Program-made: the position numbers and the translations under genes
The notes under the pieces: generated by a model
What the model saw: the letters and a program-made list of their open reading frames with translations, nothing else
The model's database searches: none
Told to the model about the DNA's origin: nothing
In this document: one piece after another, positions 26,501 to 41,500 of the stretch
How positions within the stretch are numbered: position 1 is the stretch's first letter
Layout of the letters: each line of letters opens with the position of its first letter
NCBI GenBank assembly: GCA_032622095.1
Contig: CP136063.1
Coordinates: forward strand, 181,331,956-181,395,955
DNA from: Siphonodentalium dalli
Lineage: Eukaryota > Mollusca > Scaphopoda > Gadilida > Siphonodentaliidae
Direction: 5' to 3'
DNA length: 64,000 nucleotides

Positions 26501-29500
26501 TTAATATGGATCTTCGGGGTGACCTCTAGATGGGAGATATCGATTATTTCGAAAAATTAAAAAAAAACATGGCTGCCAGTGGCCATCTTTGATTTTACTC
26601 TTTGCTTGACTAAATCCATCGGCACACCCTACAGGCCACATCCCTCATCCAATTGTCACCAAACTTCATATGGATCTTTGGGGTGTCCTCTAGATTGGAA
26701 CCATCAAAATTCGTTATAAAACATGGCTGCAGCAGCCATTTTTGATTTCAAATTTGAATCTATCTGCACACCACCTACACAATACAAGATATTTACTGTA
26801 ACTTTTTGGCTTTCATTCTATATCATTCTATTCATTGCTCAGAAGAAAAGTAAACTCCTTCCCAAGTTGAGTTACAGTGTCATTGAAACTTTCATATTTA
26901 TTATTGATAGTTCTCAAATAACGATATTTCTCGTGTTGAAACCATTGTTATGTAAATAAAACTGTTACAGTGATTTGTCAACAAACACAGCTAATTGCAT
27001 ACCTGTAGTAAGTTCAAATATTTTTCCTTGAACATGATTTTCACAATATTTTTCAATGATTTAAAAACTTACCTTTTCCAATGTTTACCATCAAGTTTTG
27101 ACTGTAGTATCTTATTGGACTAATTAGACTTTGAATGGTAATTCCACTGTTACAGTAATGTTTACTATAGCAATTGTTTCGAAATGGGAAATATCATTAT
27201 TGGAGACTTATTAATGACGAAATTAAGAACAAAGTTGATCTGTTTTTACATGTACCTTGATATTCCAACCAGTATAAAGTGAGAAACTTGTTGCATTCCT
27301 ACTTTCAATCAAATTGTTTGGACTGAAAAGGCCATAGTTGGAAATTTCCAACCATTAAGGGTATGTCAGGCTGGAAATCTCCAACAATTAGTTTCAACAT
27401 GCGAAGTGAAACTTCCTAGAATTAGAAATTTGTCTGCTTCAATGGGGTGAAACTTCCTAGAATTAGAAATTTGTCTGCTTCAATGGGGTGGGGGGTAGTT
27501 GGAAATTCCAAGGTGGACACCCCTCCCTTCCCCAATTAAGACTCTCGAGTCATGTCCATGACAGTTGGTGAAGGGCGTGGGTGGATGAGATGAAAATGAC
27601 AGAAAATATCAAGAACTTTGCAGTGAGTGTTGAGTATTGATATGAGGGAGAGATATACACTAAGAGAGGAAGTAAGTGAGATAGAAAACAATCCAGTAAG
27701 AGACTGCGAGTATTAAGCAAAGTGAGAGTAAAGAAAGTAAAGAAGCATTTAAACTGATGTGAAACACCCTGGTAGGGTGATCAAATATAAATGGAGAATA
27801 ATCTTGTTCAGAGTAGTTATTTTTCAAAAATAGTATATCCAAAATGATAACACACACCGTCATTCTTATATATTAAATTAATTTAATTCAATGCAGTGAC
27901 TCTCGATGGCAAAATCGTTTTTGTTAGTTTATCACCAATATATGCATCCCGAATCGAGTAGTAAATATTTACAATTCAGCTTAGTTCAGACGATGTTTTC
28001 CATGGAGTGGTACAGTCATTTTGCTTCATATTTTTGGCGATGTTAGTAGAATGTTATATTCCTCCAGTTTGCATAGTGCCTGAAATCCAACTTATCAGTT
28101 TCATGCACCAGAACAAGTACATAATATGTCTTTAAGAAACCTGATAGTTGGAAGGTATTATTGGCTATTTTGCATATTATGAAAAACATGAACGATAATA
28201 ATAATGTGGGGGCTTGGGGAATTGTTTCATAATAATTTTACATCAATTTTAAGTATTTAGGAGTGAATAAGACCATGTTTTAGTGATTGGAAGAGTCACC
28301 TCAGAACCATCAGAACCATCCCACATGACTTTGTGTTGTTTTGAAGCATGTTATTCATTTTAAGTTAATCAATTTTGACATTGAAGCAAGTTGGCAGTCA
28401 GGGAGACAGTGTTTCTGTAGCTATAAATTGTAAGATAAGGACACTCTCCAATAATCAATGAATTGGATGTTGTAATTAAACGGAGCCCAATAATTAACGA
28501 TGTATGTGTCGCAACTCTATCGATTCATAATAAGTTGTTACTTTCATTGTATAAAATGTTTCCTTCATTAAACCCCTGATTGCCTTCTATGTCTGTTGAT
28601 AAAGGACCAAGTGATGGGTGAACACTATGTTACGTGAAAAGCAAACAAAACAGGTGTAAAATTTCACTGTCTTCTACTTAATACTTATGTGTGAATTATC
28701 AATCTTCAATCTTGGTTACTCTTGTCATAGGAGTGGCATAGTTAGAAGGATATTCTATTATCTGATAGTTGTTTGGTGATATCCCCAGGTTAACCACGGT
28801 TGTTTCAAATGTTTGGAATAAATTTGCACTGAATTATGTTCTTGAGTACATATACATAAAGGAACCCCATTCAGTTTTACTCAAGTAATACATCATGTCT
28901 ATGTAAACTTCAAAACAGAGTGGGTTCATTTGCAGCTGTTGGAAATTAATACAATTATATCAATAACATTTGATCAAAATACTGCATATGCAACCTATGC
29001 AAATAAAAGTCAACATCAGTTGATTGAAGTTTTTCTTGAAATGTGGACACAACGTCAATGTTTCAATAATATTTCCAATTGAACAAAGGAAGGAAGACGT
29101 TGTTTGAACTTTGATGTGTTCATTGTCGTAAACATAGAACAAAATGTTGACTTTCTTTTAACTTGGTGGACATTGTTTCTCATGAATGTGTTGAATTTCT
29201 TATAGTATTAAGCAAATCATCTTAGTATAGATTTAATTTAAGAAACGACTTAAGGATTTATGAACTAAAGGACATTTTATTTCCCTAAGAAATGTTTGTT
29301 CTTGTTTGAGTTTAACCCTTTCTATACTGAATGGATTTTCCCATCAGTTACAAAAGTGTACATTGGAGGGGTGTTTATTTAATAAAAGCAGCCGGCAGAA
29401 AGTTAAAAAGATAATAAAAGTGCAAAATGATTCATATTCATTGATGGGGAAATGTTCAGATAAAAAGTTCAATAAACGACTTGGACATTTGTTGAACTTA

Positions 29501-32500
29501 TTATCTGAACGTTTCCTAAGTGAACTACTCATCAATGAGTATTTAGTATAGAAATGGTTAATGTGCCATTTTCTTAATAATTCCTTGCCTTAACCCTTTC
29601 AGTGCCAAGTCCGATTTTGGTATCAACCCATATTTCCTTGATCATTTTTCAAATTTATTGATTATAATAAAGTGATACATGGATGGAAAGAGCTCTTAGA
29701 GCTCTTTCCATCAATGTATCACATTATTATAATCAATAAATTTGAAAAATGATCAAGGAAATATGGGTTGATACAAAAATTGGACTTGGCACTGAAAGGG
29801 TTAATATAAAAAAACATTCTCAATCTCAAACCTGTTGCTGCAAAAGTTATTGAGCTTAGAAGCTTCTTTTTCCTGTACGAATGAAGTTTGCAAAGAACAA
29901 CAATGAAACTAAATATTGATTTGATATCAATTTATCTGGCTTACTCTTTGTTGGATTGAATTGAACAGAAGGATACAATTAACACTATAGTGTAGCACTT
30001 TCTGTTTATTCAAGGCAGTTATAATGTCGCAGTTTATTACTTTTGTGAGGAGTGTTGTAACAGTTCTGTGACAAGGGAAAACTAGAGAAGTGAATAAGTA
30101 ACTGATATCTCAACAAATGTGTTGGAATTGATTGCGCTAAGTGTTAGTTTAGACAGACTTTAGAGGAGCATAGCGTGGATAATGTCAGATGGATGGCAGG
30201 GTAAGCGGCGTCCGAGTCGAGGGTTGCCTACAAATGGATCTATCAGGGTGTTCGGCTCCTCAAAGCTGTGAGTATTCACAAAAAGGGAGTAATTGTTCCG
30301 GCTTTCTGGAAATTTCATTAAGAAGGGTGACAATTACTTCCCTGAAATTACCTCTTCCTGGTAGGCTTTGGGAGGATTCTTCTTTTGGGCACATTTCCAG
30401 AATAAAGTCCTTTGGGAATAAAGTATTGGAAATATCAAACTGGGTAGGGGGTGGGATGTTGGAAATTGTGGTCGGACTCAAGGAGGGGGTGCATTTGGAA
30501 ATAACAATTTTGTCACCCCCCCCCCCCCAAACAGTGAGTCTTGACTTAGCAACACTGATGACCTCATGTCAGACAATTCAACAGGGATTTTTAGTTGAAC
30601 TTAACAAGGTAAAGTTTGAGCTATTGCTATGGGTTGGTATCTGTCCGTCAACAATTTCCTTTAGCACATCCTACAGGTCACATCTCTCATCCCAGTGTCA
30701 CCAAACTTCACTTGGATCTTGGGTATGAACTGTAGATGAGAGCCATAAAAATTTTCCACATTGACCACCAGCAGCCATCTTGATTTTTACTCTTTGCATG
30801 ACAAAATCCTTTGGCACATCTTACAGACCACATCCCTCATCCGATCCTCACTAATTTATATGGATTTTCGGGGTGACCACTAGATGGGAGCCATAACATT
30901 TTTCCGAATTTTTTTCAAAAACGTGGCTGCCAGTAGCCATCTTGGATTTTACTCTTTGCATGACTAAATCCTTCGTCACACCCTGTAGGCCACAGCACTC
31001 ATCGAATCAACACCAAACTTCATATGGATCTTCTGGGTGATCTCTAGATGGGAGCCGTAATTTGTTTCAGTAATTCGTTAAAAAACATTCCCGCCAGCAG
31101 CCATCTAGGATTTCAAATTTGAATCATTGGCACACCAGTGCAACCCACATTTATCAGAGAAATGCTTTGAAAATTTGCATGCATGTTTAGGATCACCTAG
31201 ATGTGAGCTATAAAATTTGAACGATTTTCGATGAGAAACATGGCCGTCGACAGCCATCTTGGATTTTAATCTTTGCATTACTAAATTATTTGGCACACCC
31301 TACAGACCACATCCCTCATCAGATCATCACCAAATTTCATATGGATCTTCGAGGTGACCACCAGAAGGGAGCCATAAATGTTTCCGAATTTCATTAAAAT
31401 AAAAAAAAAATAGTTTTTTGCTTTTTTAGCTCAACTTTACTTTGTAAAGTTTGAGCTATTGCCATGGCTTTGTCGTCCGTGTGTGCGTGTGTATGTGTGT
31501 ACGTGTGTTCGTAAGGCGTCAACAATGCAGTCTACAGGTCGTACCGTTGGTCGGATCATTATGAAATTTGTCATAGCTGTTGACATCAACATTTAGACCA
31601 GAATGATTAATTTTGGGGTCATTCGGTAAAAAAAACATGGCCGCCAGTGGCCATCTTGCATTTCAAAATTCAATCCATTAGCACGGGCTACAGGGCGTAC
31701 TATTTGTCTGATTGTCATGAAATTTGTCATGGATGTTAATATTGACATGTAGATGGGAACGAGTAATTTTGGGGTCATTTGGCCCAAAAACATGGCTGCC
31801 AGCAGCCATCTTGGATTTTACTCTTTGTATGACTAAATTCTTTAGCACGGGCTACAGGTCGTACTTTTAGTCTGATCATCATAAAATTGTCAAGAATGTT
31901 AATAATGACATGTAGATGGGAACGAGTCATTCGGCCAAAAAACATGGCCGCCAGCAGGCATCTTTGATTTCACTCTTTGTATGACTAAATCCTTTAGCAC
32001 GGGCTACAGGTCGTACCTTTAGTCCGATCATCTTAAAATTTGTCATGGCTGTTGAAATTGGAATGTAGATGAGAACGAGTCATTTTGGGGTTATTCGGAC
32101 AAAAAACATGGCCGCCAGTGGCCATCTTGGATTTCATAATTCAATCCATTAGCACGGGCCACAGGTCGTACTGTTCGTCTGATCATCATGAAATTTGTCA
32201 TGGATGTTAATATTGACATGTAGATAGGAACGAGTAATTTTGGGGTCATTTGGCCAAAAAATATGGCGGCCAGCTGCCATCTTGGATTTTACTCTTTGTA
32301 TGACTAAATTCTTTAGCACAGGCTACAGGTCGTACCTTTAGTCTGATCATCATCAAATTTGTCATGGATGTTAATATTCACATGTAGATGGGAACGAGTA
32401 ATTTTGGGGTCATTTGGCCCAAAAACATGGCCGCCAGCAGCCATCTTGGATTTTACTCTATGTATGACTAAATCCTTTAGCACGGGCTACAGGTCGTACC

Positions 32501-35500
32501 TTTAGTCTGATCATCATAAAAATGTCATGAATGTGGATAATAACATGTAGATGGGAACGAGTCATTTTGGTTTTGGGGTCGTTCGGTCAAAAAAACATGG
32601 CTGCCAGCAGGCATCTTTGATTTTACTCTTTGTATGACTAAATCCTTTAGCACGGGCTACAGGTTGTACCTTTAGTCCGATCATTATAAAATTTGTCATG
32701 GCTGTTGAAATTGGAATGTAGATGGGAACGAGTCATTTTGGGGTCATGAATGTGGATAATGTATGTTATGTTCTTTAGCACTGTCATAGACAAAAAACAT
32801 GGCCACCAGCGGCCATCTTGGATTTCAAAATTCAATCCATTAGCACGGGCCACAGGTCGTACTGTTCGTCTGATCATCATGAAATTTGTCGTGGATGTTA
32901 ATATTGACATGTAGATGGGAACGAGTAATTTTTGGGTCATTCGGCCAAAAAACATGGCGGCCAGCAGCCATCTTGGATTTTACTCTTTGTATGACTAAAT
33001 TCTTTAGCATGGGCTACAGGTCGTACCTTTGGTCTGATCATCATCAAATTTGTCATGGATGTTAATATTGACATGTAGATGGGAACGAGTAATTTTGGGG
33101 TCATTTGGTCCAAAAACATGGCCGCCAGCAGCCATCTTGGATTTTACTCTTTGTATGACTAAATCCTTTAGCACGGGCTACAGGTCGTACCTTTAGTCTG
33201 ATCATCATAAAATTTGTCATGAATGTTGATAATAACATGTAGATTGGAACGAGTCATTTTGGGGTCGTTCGGTCAAAAAACATGGCCGCCAGCAGGCATC
33301 TTTGATTTCACTCTTTGTATGACTAAATCCTTTAGCACTGGCTACAGGTCGTACCTTTAGTCCGATCATCATAAAATGTGTGATGGCTGTTGAAATTGGA
33401 ATGTAGATGGGAACGAGTCATTTTGGGGTCATTCGGACAAAAAACAATGGCCGCCAGTGGCCATCTTGGATTTCAAAATCAATCCATTAGCACGGGCCAC
33501 AGGTCGTACTGTTCGGCTGATCATCATGAAATTTGTCATGGATGTTAATATTGACATGTAGATGGGAACGAGTAATTTTGGGGTCATTCGGCCAAAAAAC
33601 ATGGCGGCCAGCAGCCATCTTGGATTCTACTCTTTGTATGACTAAATTCTTTAGCATGGGCTACAGGTCGTACCTTTAGTCTGATCGTCATAAAATTTGT
33701 CATGGATGTTAACGATGACATGTAGATGGGAACGACTCATATTGGGGTCATTCGGCCGAAAACATGGCCGCCAGCAGCCATCTTGGATTTTACTTTTCTC
33801 TTCATGTCTATAAACTAGTATTAGACAATCAACTTTCCACATTTCTAATCGCTCCATTGACTGTAATACATTAAATTATTACCTTTCCAAGTTGAGCTAC
33901 AGTGTCATTGACACTTTCATTTGTTAAAAGCATGAAACTTCATACATATGTAGGCTAAGGTGTTGTGATCAAAATAAGAGTTGGACCCCAGCCAGAAAAT
34001 GACCCAGTTCTGAGTTATGACGTCATCATCTCGTAGAGAGCGTTTAGTGATCCGAGATTCCACTTACTAATTTCAATCTATTGTGGGCAGATGGATATTA
34101 ACATATGGGAGGTAATGATTGATGTATTCTGTCCAGGAGATGTCTGTCTTTCATCTAAGACATTGCTTAGCATATTGGAGATATTTTACTGTCTATCATA
34201 AGAACAATCATATAAGAACAATTTGGGGCCATTTGTTAGAAAAAAGAGTTGGAAAGAGCCGTATATTTGGAGATGGAATCAACAGTCATGAAAATTGACA
34301 TATTTCATTAATAATTCTCGATGATGACTTTTGCATCCACTCAGTAATTTCAATCTCATGTGAACAGGTGAATATAAACACATGATCAGTAATAATTGAT
34401 ACATTCTATCCATGGAATATGTATCTTTGATTTAAGATGATTATTGGTCAAAAATAAACAAAATGCCTGCCAAAATGGCTGACATATTGGAAAAAATTCA
34501 GGATTTTTTTTTCAGTAGTCAACAGTTACACTTGCACAATGGACAGCACTGGAGTCCAGCCTTCAAACAAGAACGTAACTTCTTTTTGCAGACTTTGGTG
34601 CAGCCGCATCTGATAAGCTCACAGAGCAAGGTTAACGGGTGGAAGTTCTCTGACATGTAGATGGGAACGAGTAATTTTGGGGTCATTTGGTCCAAAAACA
34701 TGGCCGCCAGCAGCCATCTTGGATTTTACTCTTTGTATGACTAAATCCTTTAGCACGGGCTACAGGTCGTACCTTTAGTCTGATCATCATAAAATTTGTC
34801 ATGAATGTTGATAATAACATGTAGATGGGAACGAGTCATTTTGGGGTCGTTCGGTCAAAAAACATGGCCGCCAGCAGGCATCTTTGATTTTACTCTTTGT
34901 ATGACTAAATCCTTTAGCACTGGCTACAGGTCGTACCTTTAGTCCGATCATCATAAAATTTGTGATGGCTGTCCAACATCTACTCTTTGTATGACTAAAT
35001 TCTTTAGCATGGGCTACAGGTCGTACCTTTAGTCTGATCGTCATAAAATTTGTCATGGATGTTAACGATGACATGTAGATGGGAACGACTCATATTGGGG
35101 TCATTCGGCCGAAAACATGGCCGCCAGCAGCCATCTTGGATTTTACTTTTCTCTTCATGTCTATAAACTAGTATTAGACAATCAACTTTCCACATTTCTA
35201 ATCGCTCCATTGACTGTAATACATTAAATTATTACCTTTCCAAGTTGAGCTACAGTGTCATTGACACTTTCATTTGTTAAAAGCATGAAACTTCATACAT
35301 ATGTAGGCTAAGGTGTTGTGATCAAAATAAGAGTTGAACCCCAGCCAGAAAATGACCCAGTTCTGAGTTATGACGTCATCATCTCGTAGAGAGCGTTTAG
35401 TGATCCGAGATTCCACTTACTAATTTCAATCTATTGTGGGCAGATGGATATTAACATATGGGAGGTAATGATTGATGTATTCTGTCCAGGAGATGTCTGT

Positions 35501-38500
35501 CTTTCATCTAAGACATTGCTTAGCATATTGGAGATATTTTACTGTCTATCATAAGAACAATCATATAAGAACAATTTGGGATCATTTGTTAGAAAAAAGA
35601 GTTGGAAAGAGCCGTATATTTGGAGATGGAATCAACAGTCATGAAAATTGACATATTTCATTAATAATTCTCGATGATGACTTTTGCATCCACTCAGTAA
35701 TTTCAATCTCATGTGAACAGGTGAATATAAACACATGATCAGTAATAATTGATACATTCTATCCATGGAATATGTATCTTTGATTTAAGATGATTATTGG
35801 TCAAAAATAAACAAAATGCCTGCCAAAATGGCTGACATATTGGAAAAAATTCAGGATTTTTTTTTCAGTAGTCAACAGTTACACTTGCACAATGGACAGC
35901 ACTGGAGTCCAGCCTTCAAACAAGAACGTAACTTCTTTTTGCAGACTTTGGTGCAGCCGCATCTGATAAGCTCACAGAGCAAGGTTAACGGGTGGAAGTT
36001 CTCCCCAAAAGGGCATCCATCTGCCATCTATTTTCTGCCATCCACATAAGTCAGGCGAAGGTAGTTCCACGTATTTAGAGAACACCTGCGATAAACAACT
36101 TGCATATCGTGAAGCACGTCGTATTTCTCTAAGTCGAAAAAGGGGGATAACTCCACCAAAAAATGTCGGGCAGACGTCATAATCGCAGGTGCACAGGTTC
36201 CCATGGTGGTTGATGTCTGTGCCAAGTTTCACGGAAAATGATCATAAAACAATTGAGAAAAACTCCGGACAAAATTGTGTCCACAGACGGACGGACGGCA
36301 CGACAGACGGACGGACAAGCTGATACCAGTATACCCCCCCCCCCACAACTCGTTGCGGGGGGGTATAATTATGTGGAACTACCTTTGCCTGACTTATGTG
36401 GATGGCAGAAAATAGATGGCAGATGGATGCCCTTTTGGTGAGAACTTCCACCCGTTAACCTTGCTCTCCGTGAGCTTATCAGATGCGGATGCACCAAAGT
36501 CTGCAAAAAGAAGTTACGTTCTTGTTTGAAGGCTGGACTCCAGTGCTGTCCATTGTGCAAGTGTAACTGTTGACTACTGATCAGAAAGTGACAATATGCT
36601 TCATAAACTGAGAACATTTAGAGAAAAAAATATATAAATTGCAAAAAAATCCTTAATTTTTTTCCAATATGTCAGCCATTTTGTTTATTTTTGGCCAATA
36701 ATCATCTTAAATCAAAGATACATATTCCCTGGATAGAATGTATCAATTATTACTGATCATGTGTTTATATTCACCTGTTCACAAGAGATTGAAATTACTG
36801 TGTTGATGCAAACGTCATCATCGAGAATTATTAATGAAATATGTCAATTTTCATACCTGTTGATTCCATCTCCACATATACGGCTCTTTCCAACTCTTTT
36901 TTCTTACAAATGGCTCCAAATTGTTCTTATTGTAGACAGTAAAATATCTCTAATATGCTAAGCAATCTCAGAACAAAATTAGAAGATTTTCAATATTTCG
37001 AAAAAATCTATGATTTTTTCCATTTTGGCAGTCATTTTGGTCCTCATTTTGGCAGCCATCTTGGATTTTTATGGCCATCAGTCGTCTTAAATGAAAGACA
37101 GACATCTCCTGGATAGAATACATCAATCATTACCTCCCATATGTTAATATCCATCTGCCCACAAGAGATTGAAATTAGTAAGTGGAATCTCGGAACACTA
37201 AACGCTCTCTACGAGATGATGACGTCATAACTCAAAACTGGGTCATTTTCTGGCTGGGGTCCAACTCTTATTTTGATCACAACACCTTAGCCTACATAAG
37301 TGTGAAGTTTCATGCTTTTAACAAAAAATGCACAAAAAAGTTGCTAAGTCACCCCACTAATGGCCGCTAGCAGCCACCTCGGTTTTTACTCTGTCATTCT
37401 CAACGATTCGGCCATTTCCGCTTCGCTGAGGAATAACCTCTTCCATAAATAGAAACCATATCTGCCTGTCTATTTTTTTAATTTTACAGTCATGTTTGGG
37501 ATCAATTCTAGATGAGGGCTATCAAGTTTTAATACTTATCGATGAAAAACATGGCTGCATGCAACCATCTTGGATTTTAGTCTTTACAGGACTAAATACT
37601 TCAGCACACCCTACAGCCAACATTTTTCATCCAACTTTAAATTTTCCATGTGATCTTCATGCAAAAAATGACTGAAGGAAAAAAAACAACCTCTTTTTTG
37701 TTGCTGAAGTGGTAATTTCTATGAATTCAGAAAGTCTTTCTGGGGCATATAAAGTCTGCATGCAAGTATTTAATATATTTATGGCCTTATTTTGATCTCT
37801 GGAACTTGGCAGAAACGTACATGACAAAAGTGAGAATTATTAGGTATATAATTTGATACTTCAATCTGCCATGTATGGCCTCCTAATCATGGACTGTGTT
37901 ACATAGATACACTGCATGATCGTTATTGGGAGCATAATGTGTAATCAATACTCTGCTTACTTTCTGAATTGAGTTTATAAGGTACACATCAATTCTCTCT
38001 GTCATAGATAGCCTTGTTTATATTAATAGACTGGTTAATTATCGACATAAAGTCTTTGATTCAGAATGCATGTACTATTCTTGCCTTTCTATTGACAAAT
38101 TGATTTCCCCTTAATACCAATGTCTCCAGCTCCCGCATTAACTCATTGTGTTTCTTTATGCCAAATATTTGCAGTTATAGAATACTCTCAGCAAAGAGAA
38201 GTTATTTTTCTTAATAACAGAGTTACATACAGTGAATCTTGATTTGGGTAGGTGTCTCGATCTTTGAATTTCGAAATACACAACTCCCACATGAGCCGCC
38301 AAATGTCTAACTCTGTAAAAATCCATTATATTATGGCCTCCAAACTAATAGCCATGTTTTAGTCACGTACATGTAACTTTGTAACATGTGTTACTGTGGT
38401 GCTGCTATGGAGATGCAATTGGCAGGAAAGGTCACATGATTTTAGGGTGCCAGGCCCTATTGGTGTTTATCGATATCAGCCCAACGTGTAAGTGATAGTC

Positions 38501-41500
38501 GTTTAGTAAAGACAAGCTGTCCACATAGTGACCACCGATATGCTTAATTGGCTTCAAAATTAAAATAAAATCTTACCTCACAGGCATATCCTATTCTCCC
38601 ATGCCTGTATAGGGTTGGTCGCTTAATCAGTTATTAACAGACTGGATTATTCCTCTTTGCTACAGTAATGCCCTAATTAATCGACTCCTTAACCACAGCA
38701 TAATTATGGGTAATTTTTTAGGATTTAGTCGGAAATATGGCTTGTTGCCATTCATCGGAAAGCTCTCAGTGAGAGCTTTCCGATGAATGGCAACAAGCTA
38801 TATTTCCGACTAAATCCTGAAAAATGACCCATAATTCTCTCAGTGAGAGCTTTCCGATGAATGGCAACAAGCTATATTTCCGACTAAATCCTGAAAAATT
38901 ACCCACAATTCTGATGTGGTTAAGGAGTCGATTATTTAAGGCATTACTGTACAAGTATGGCATGGTACATTTTGGACACTAAACTTAATGGAATGGTCGT
39001 ATATGTATAGGCAAAATGGTCATGTGAGTCAGGTGCATCTTATTGGCAATGGTAACACACTGTCATGTTGCATGTACATGTACGTGTGGCTAAACCTGGC
39101 TATTATCTCATTGAACAAAATTTAGATAGAATACACACAATACCACACATGTTTATTGTATGAGTACATACTGTGGATATACTTGGGTGTATAAAAAAAC
39201 AATCAACCATCGACAATTTCCATCAGCACACCCTGCAGGCTGCATTTCTCACCCTATCATCACCAAACTTCATGTGGATCTATGGGGTGACCTCTAGACG
39301 GGAGTCATCAATTTTTTTTTGAAATTGTCAAAAAACATGGCCGCCAGCAGCACATCAGCAGCCATCTCGGATTTCGTATTTATTTATTGGTACACCCTGC
39401 AGCCCACATTTTTTGGAGAATTTTTTTTCAAAATTTACAGTGTCACCTCTAGATGGGAGCTATCAAATTTGAACAATTTCCAATGAAAAACATGGCCGCC
39501 AGCAGCAGCCATCTTAGATTTTACTCCTCTAAATGGGAGCCATAATTTTCCCCCAATATTTGTTAAAAAACATGGCCCTCAGCACCCATATTGGGTTTCA
39601 CATTTTAATTAATTGGCACACCCTGCAGACATTGACTCTTTCATTACCGGAGTTATGATCCTTGTTGACAAAGACTTTTCCAATGATATTGGTTTCCTTT
39701 TTATAACTTTAGTTTTAGTTATTGGATTGTTTTAAAATTTTGTATATTGGTTATTATAATTATAATTAAACATGAAAATACAGGTCAAATTCGAATTTGG
39801 GTTCAGTCCACTCATTTTTACCAGAGTTATGACCCTTGAATTAGAATTTCATAATTATTTTGGTTTCCAGATGAATACTTCATAGGCTTAGATTATTCAG
39901 GTGTGTAATAAAATAAAACTATGTGTTTTAAAGATGCATAATCCGAATTAACACTGGCAAATTACTATTTCTTTGGCTTCAGGGGTAAAAAATATTTGAT
40001 TCGAGTCAAGGAACCCACCCATCAAAGCTCAGAGTGATCAGATATCGATTTTTGAAATCTATTACTTTTCACCACCAATAATTTTTAGTGGCCCAGTAGA
40101 CAAACCGGCAAAATTTTGTTGAACAAAATGTTGATAAATAACAGGTTTTGGGTAATTTTAAACTATAGCTGACTGTGGTTAGCATTATTTTTTGGCAATT
40201 AATCGATTCTGATAACTGAGGCGGAATTTCAAAAAATGTTGTTGTTGTTGGAATCTGATGATATGAGGACCATCGAATCGGATAGAGTTCCTTTAAGAAC
40301 ATAGTCTTTAGAGAGCAAATTGTTTTAAATGATTCTTTTCAGGGTCAGATTTTTTCTTTCTTAAAAAGCCACTGGTCAAATAAAGCCACATTATTCAGAG
40401 GATGTGTAGGCTAGCCTTGCGGCCTTTTTTTACTACATTGTTTCAGCCATTCAGTTATAAAAATGTACATTGGAATCAGTTGGAATGGTCTGTTATTCAT
40501 CTAAATGGTTGTTCAAGAAATATAAACAGACAAAAGATAATGCAAAAGGATTTCTATTCATTGGTGGGAAATTTACAGATAATCAAGCTTGAAATAGTGT
40601 GTGTGTCATTTGCAGAATGAGGTTCCCAGAGGGTGAATTTGGTGATGCTACCCCGCTATGCGGGGTAGCATCACTAAATTCACCCTCTGGGGACCTCATT
40701 CTGCAAATGACAGGCACACTATTTCAAGGCTTGCAGATAATAAGTTCTACAAACAGCCTATTGAACTTATTATCTGAATATTTCCTAAGGGAACTGCTCA
40801 TCAATGAGTAGTTAGTAAAGAAATGGTTAACATGACATCAAGGACATGTAAAATGTTTTATGACAGCTCGTTGAAGGAACAATCTGCAGCCTCATCTGTA
40901 TTATAAATCACTCTTTACATATTGAAATAGTGTCTATCCTCATTAATTATTTAGTATATTGGGAATCCCATTGTTATGATCACATTACTCAACTCTTCCC
41001 ATTGATTTATAATAAAATTGTGAAAATTTCAGTATTCGGTAGTCATTATATTACCCTGAATATTTTAACATTAGCATTCTTTGAGTTCTGCAGTCTCCTG
41101 CCATTTCATGCCTGCTGTGTTGTGAAGATACAGTTTTTGTTTCTTAATAGCCAGGTTTAATGTGTGCCACACTTTCGACTTCCAATAATTGACAGACTAT
41201 AATATTCCACATGGTGGCAGGATAGAAATCACCTAGTAGTGAAATGGCTATATTACTTTTTCTTAACAAGGTCCGTGCAATAATATTACAGGTTTTTTTT
41301 AGTCTGGAGCGAATTCTGAAACACACAAATTCATCTGAAATCTGTGAGTCAACTTACACTTGAATATCTTCAAATGGGCTTCTAAACTATTGTATCAGCA
41401 TTTTGGTGCAAATACTTGTTTTTGCATGTCTAGAATCTACAATTTCGATTAAATTACATCCTTAGAGAACTTGTAAATTTTTCCAAGTATAAATGCATTT

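Noticed and set aside
30189-30728. 179-codon open frame, the longest in the window
   Set aside because: It crosses a poly-C run and the start of a tandem repeat element, has no domain character and has no splice or homology support.
31427-33905. Regularly spaced repeats reminiscent of a CRISPR array
   Set aside because: Units are contiguous ~160-bp satellites with no unique spacers, in an animal genome.
33651-35210. Identical 68-codon minus-strand frames at 33651-33857 and 35004-35210, and a similar one at 51589-51795
   Set aside because: The identity comes from the tandem duplication and the shared array tail, not from a gene family.
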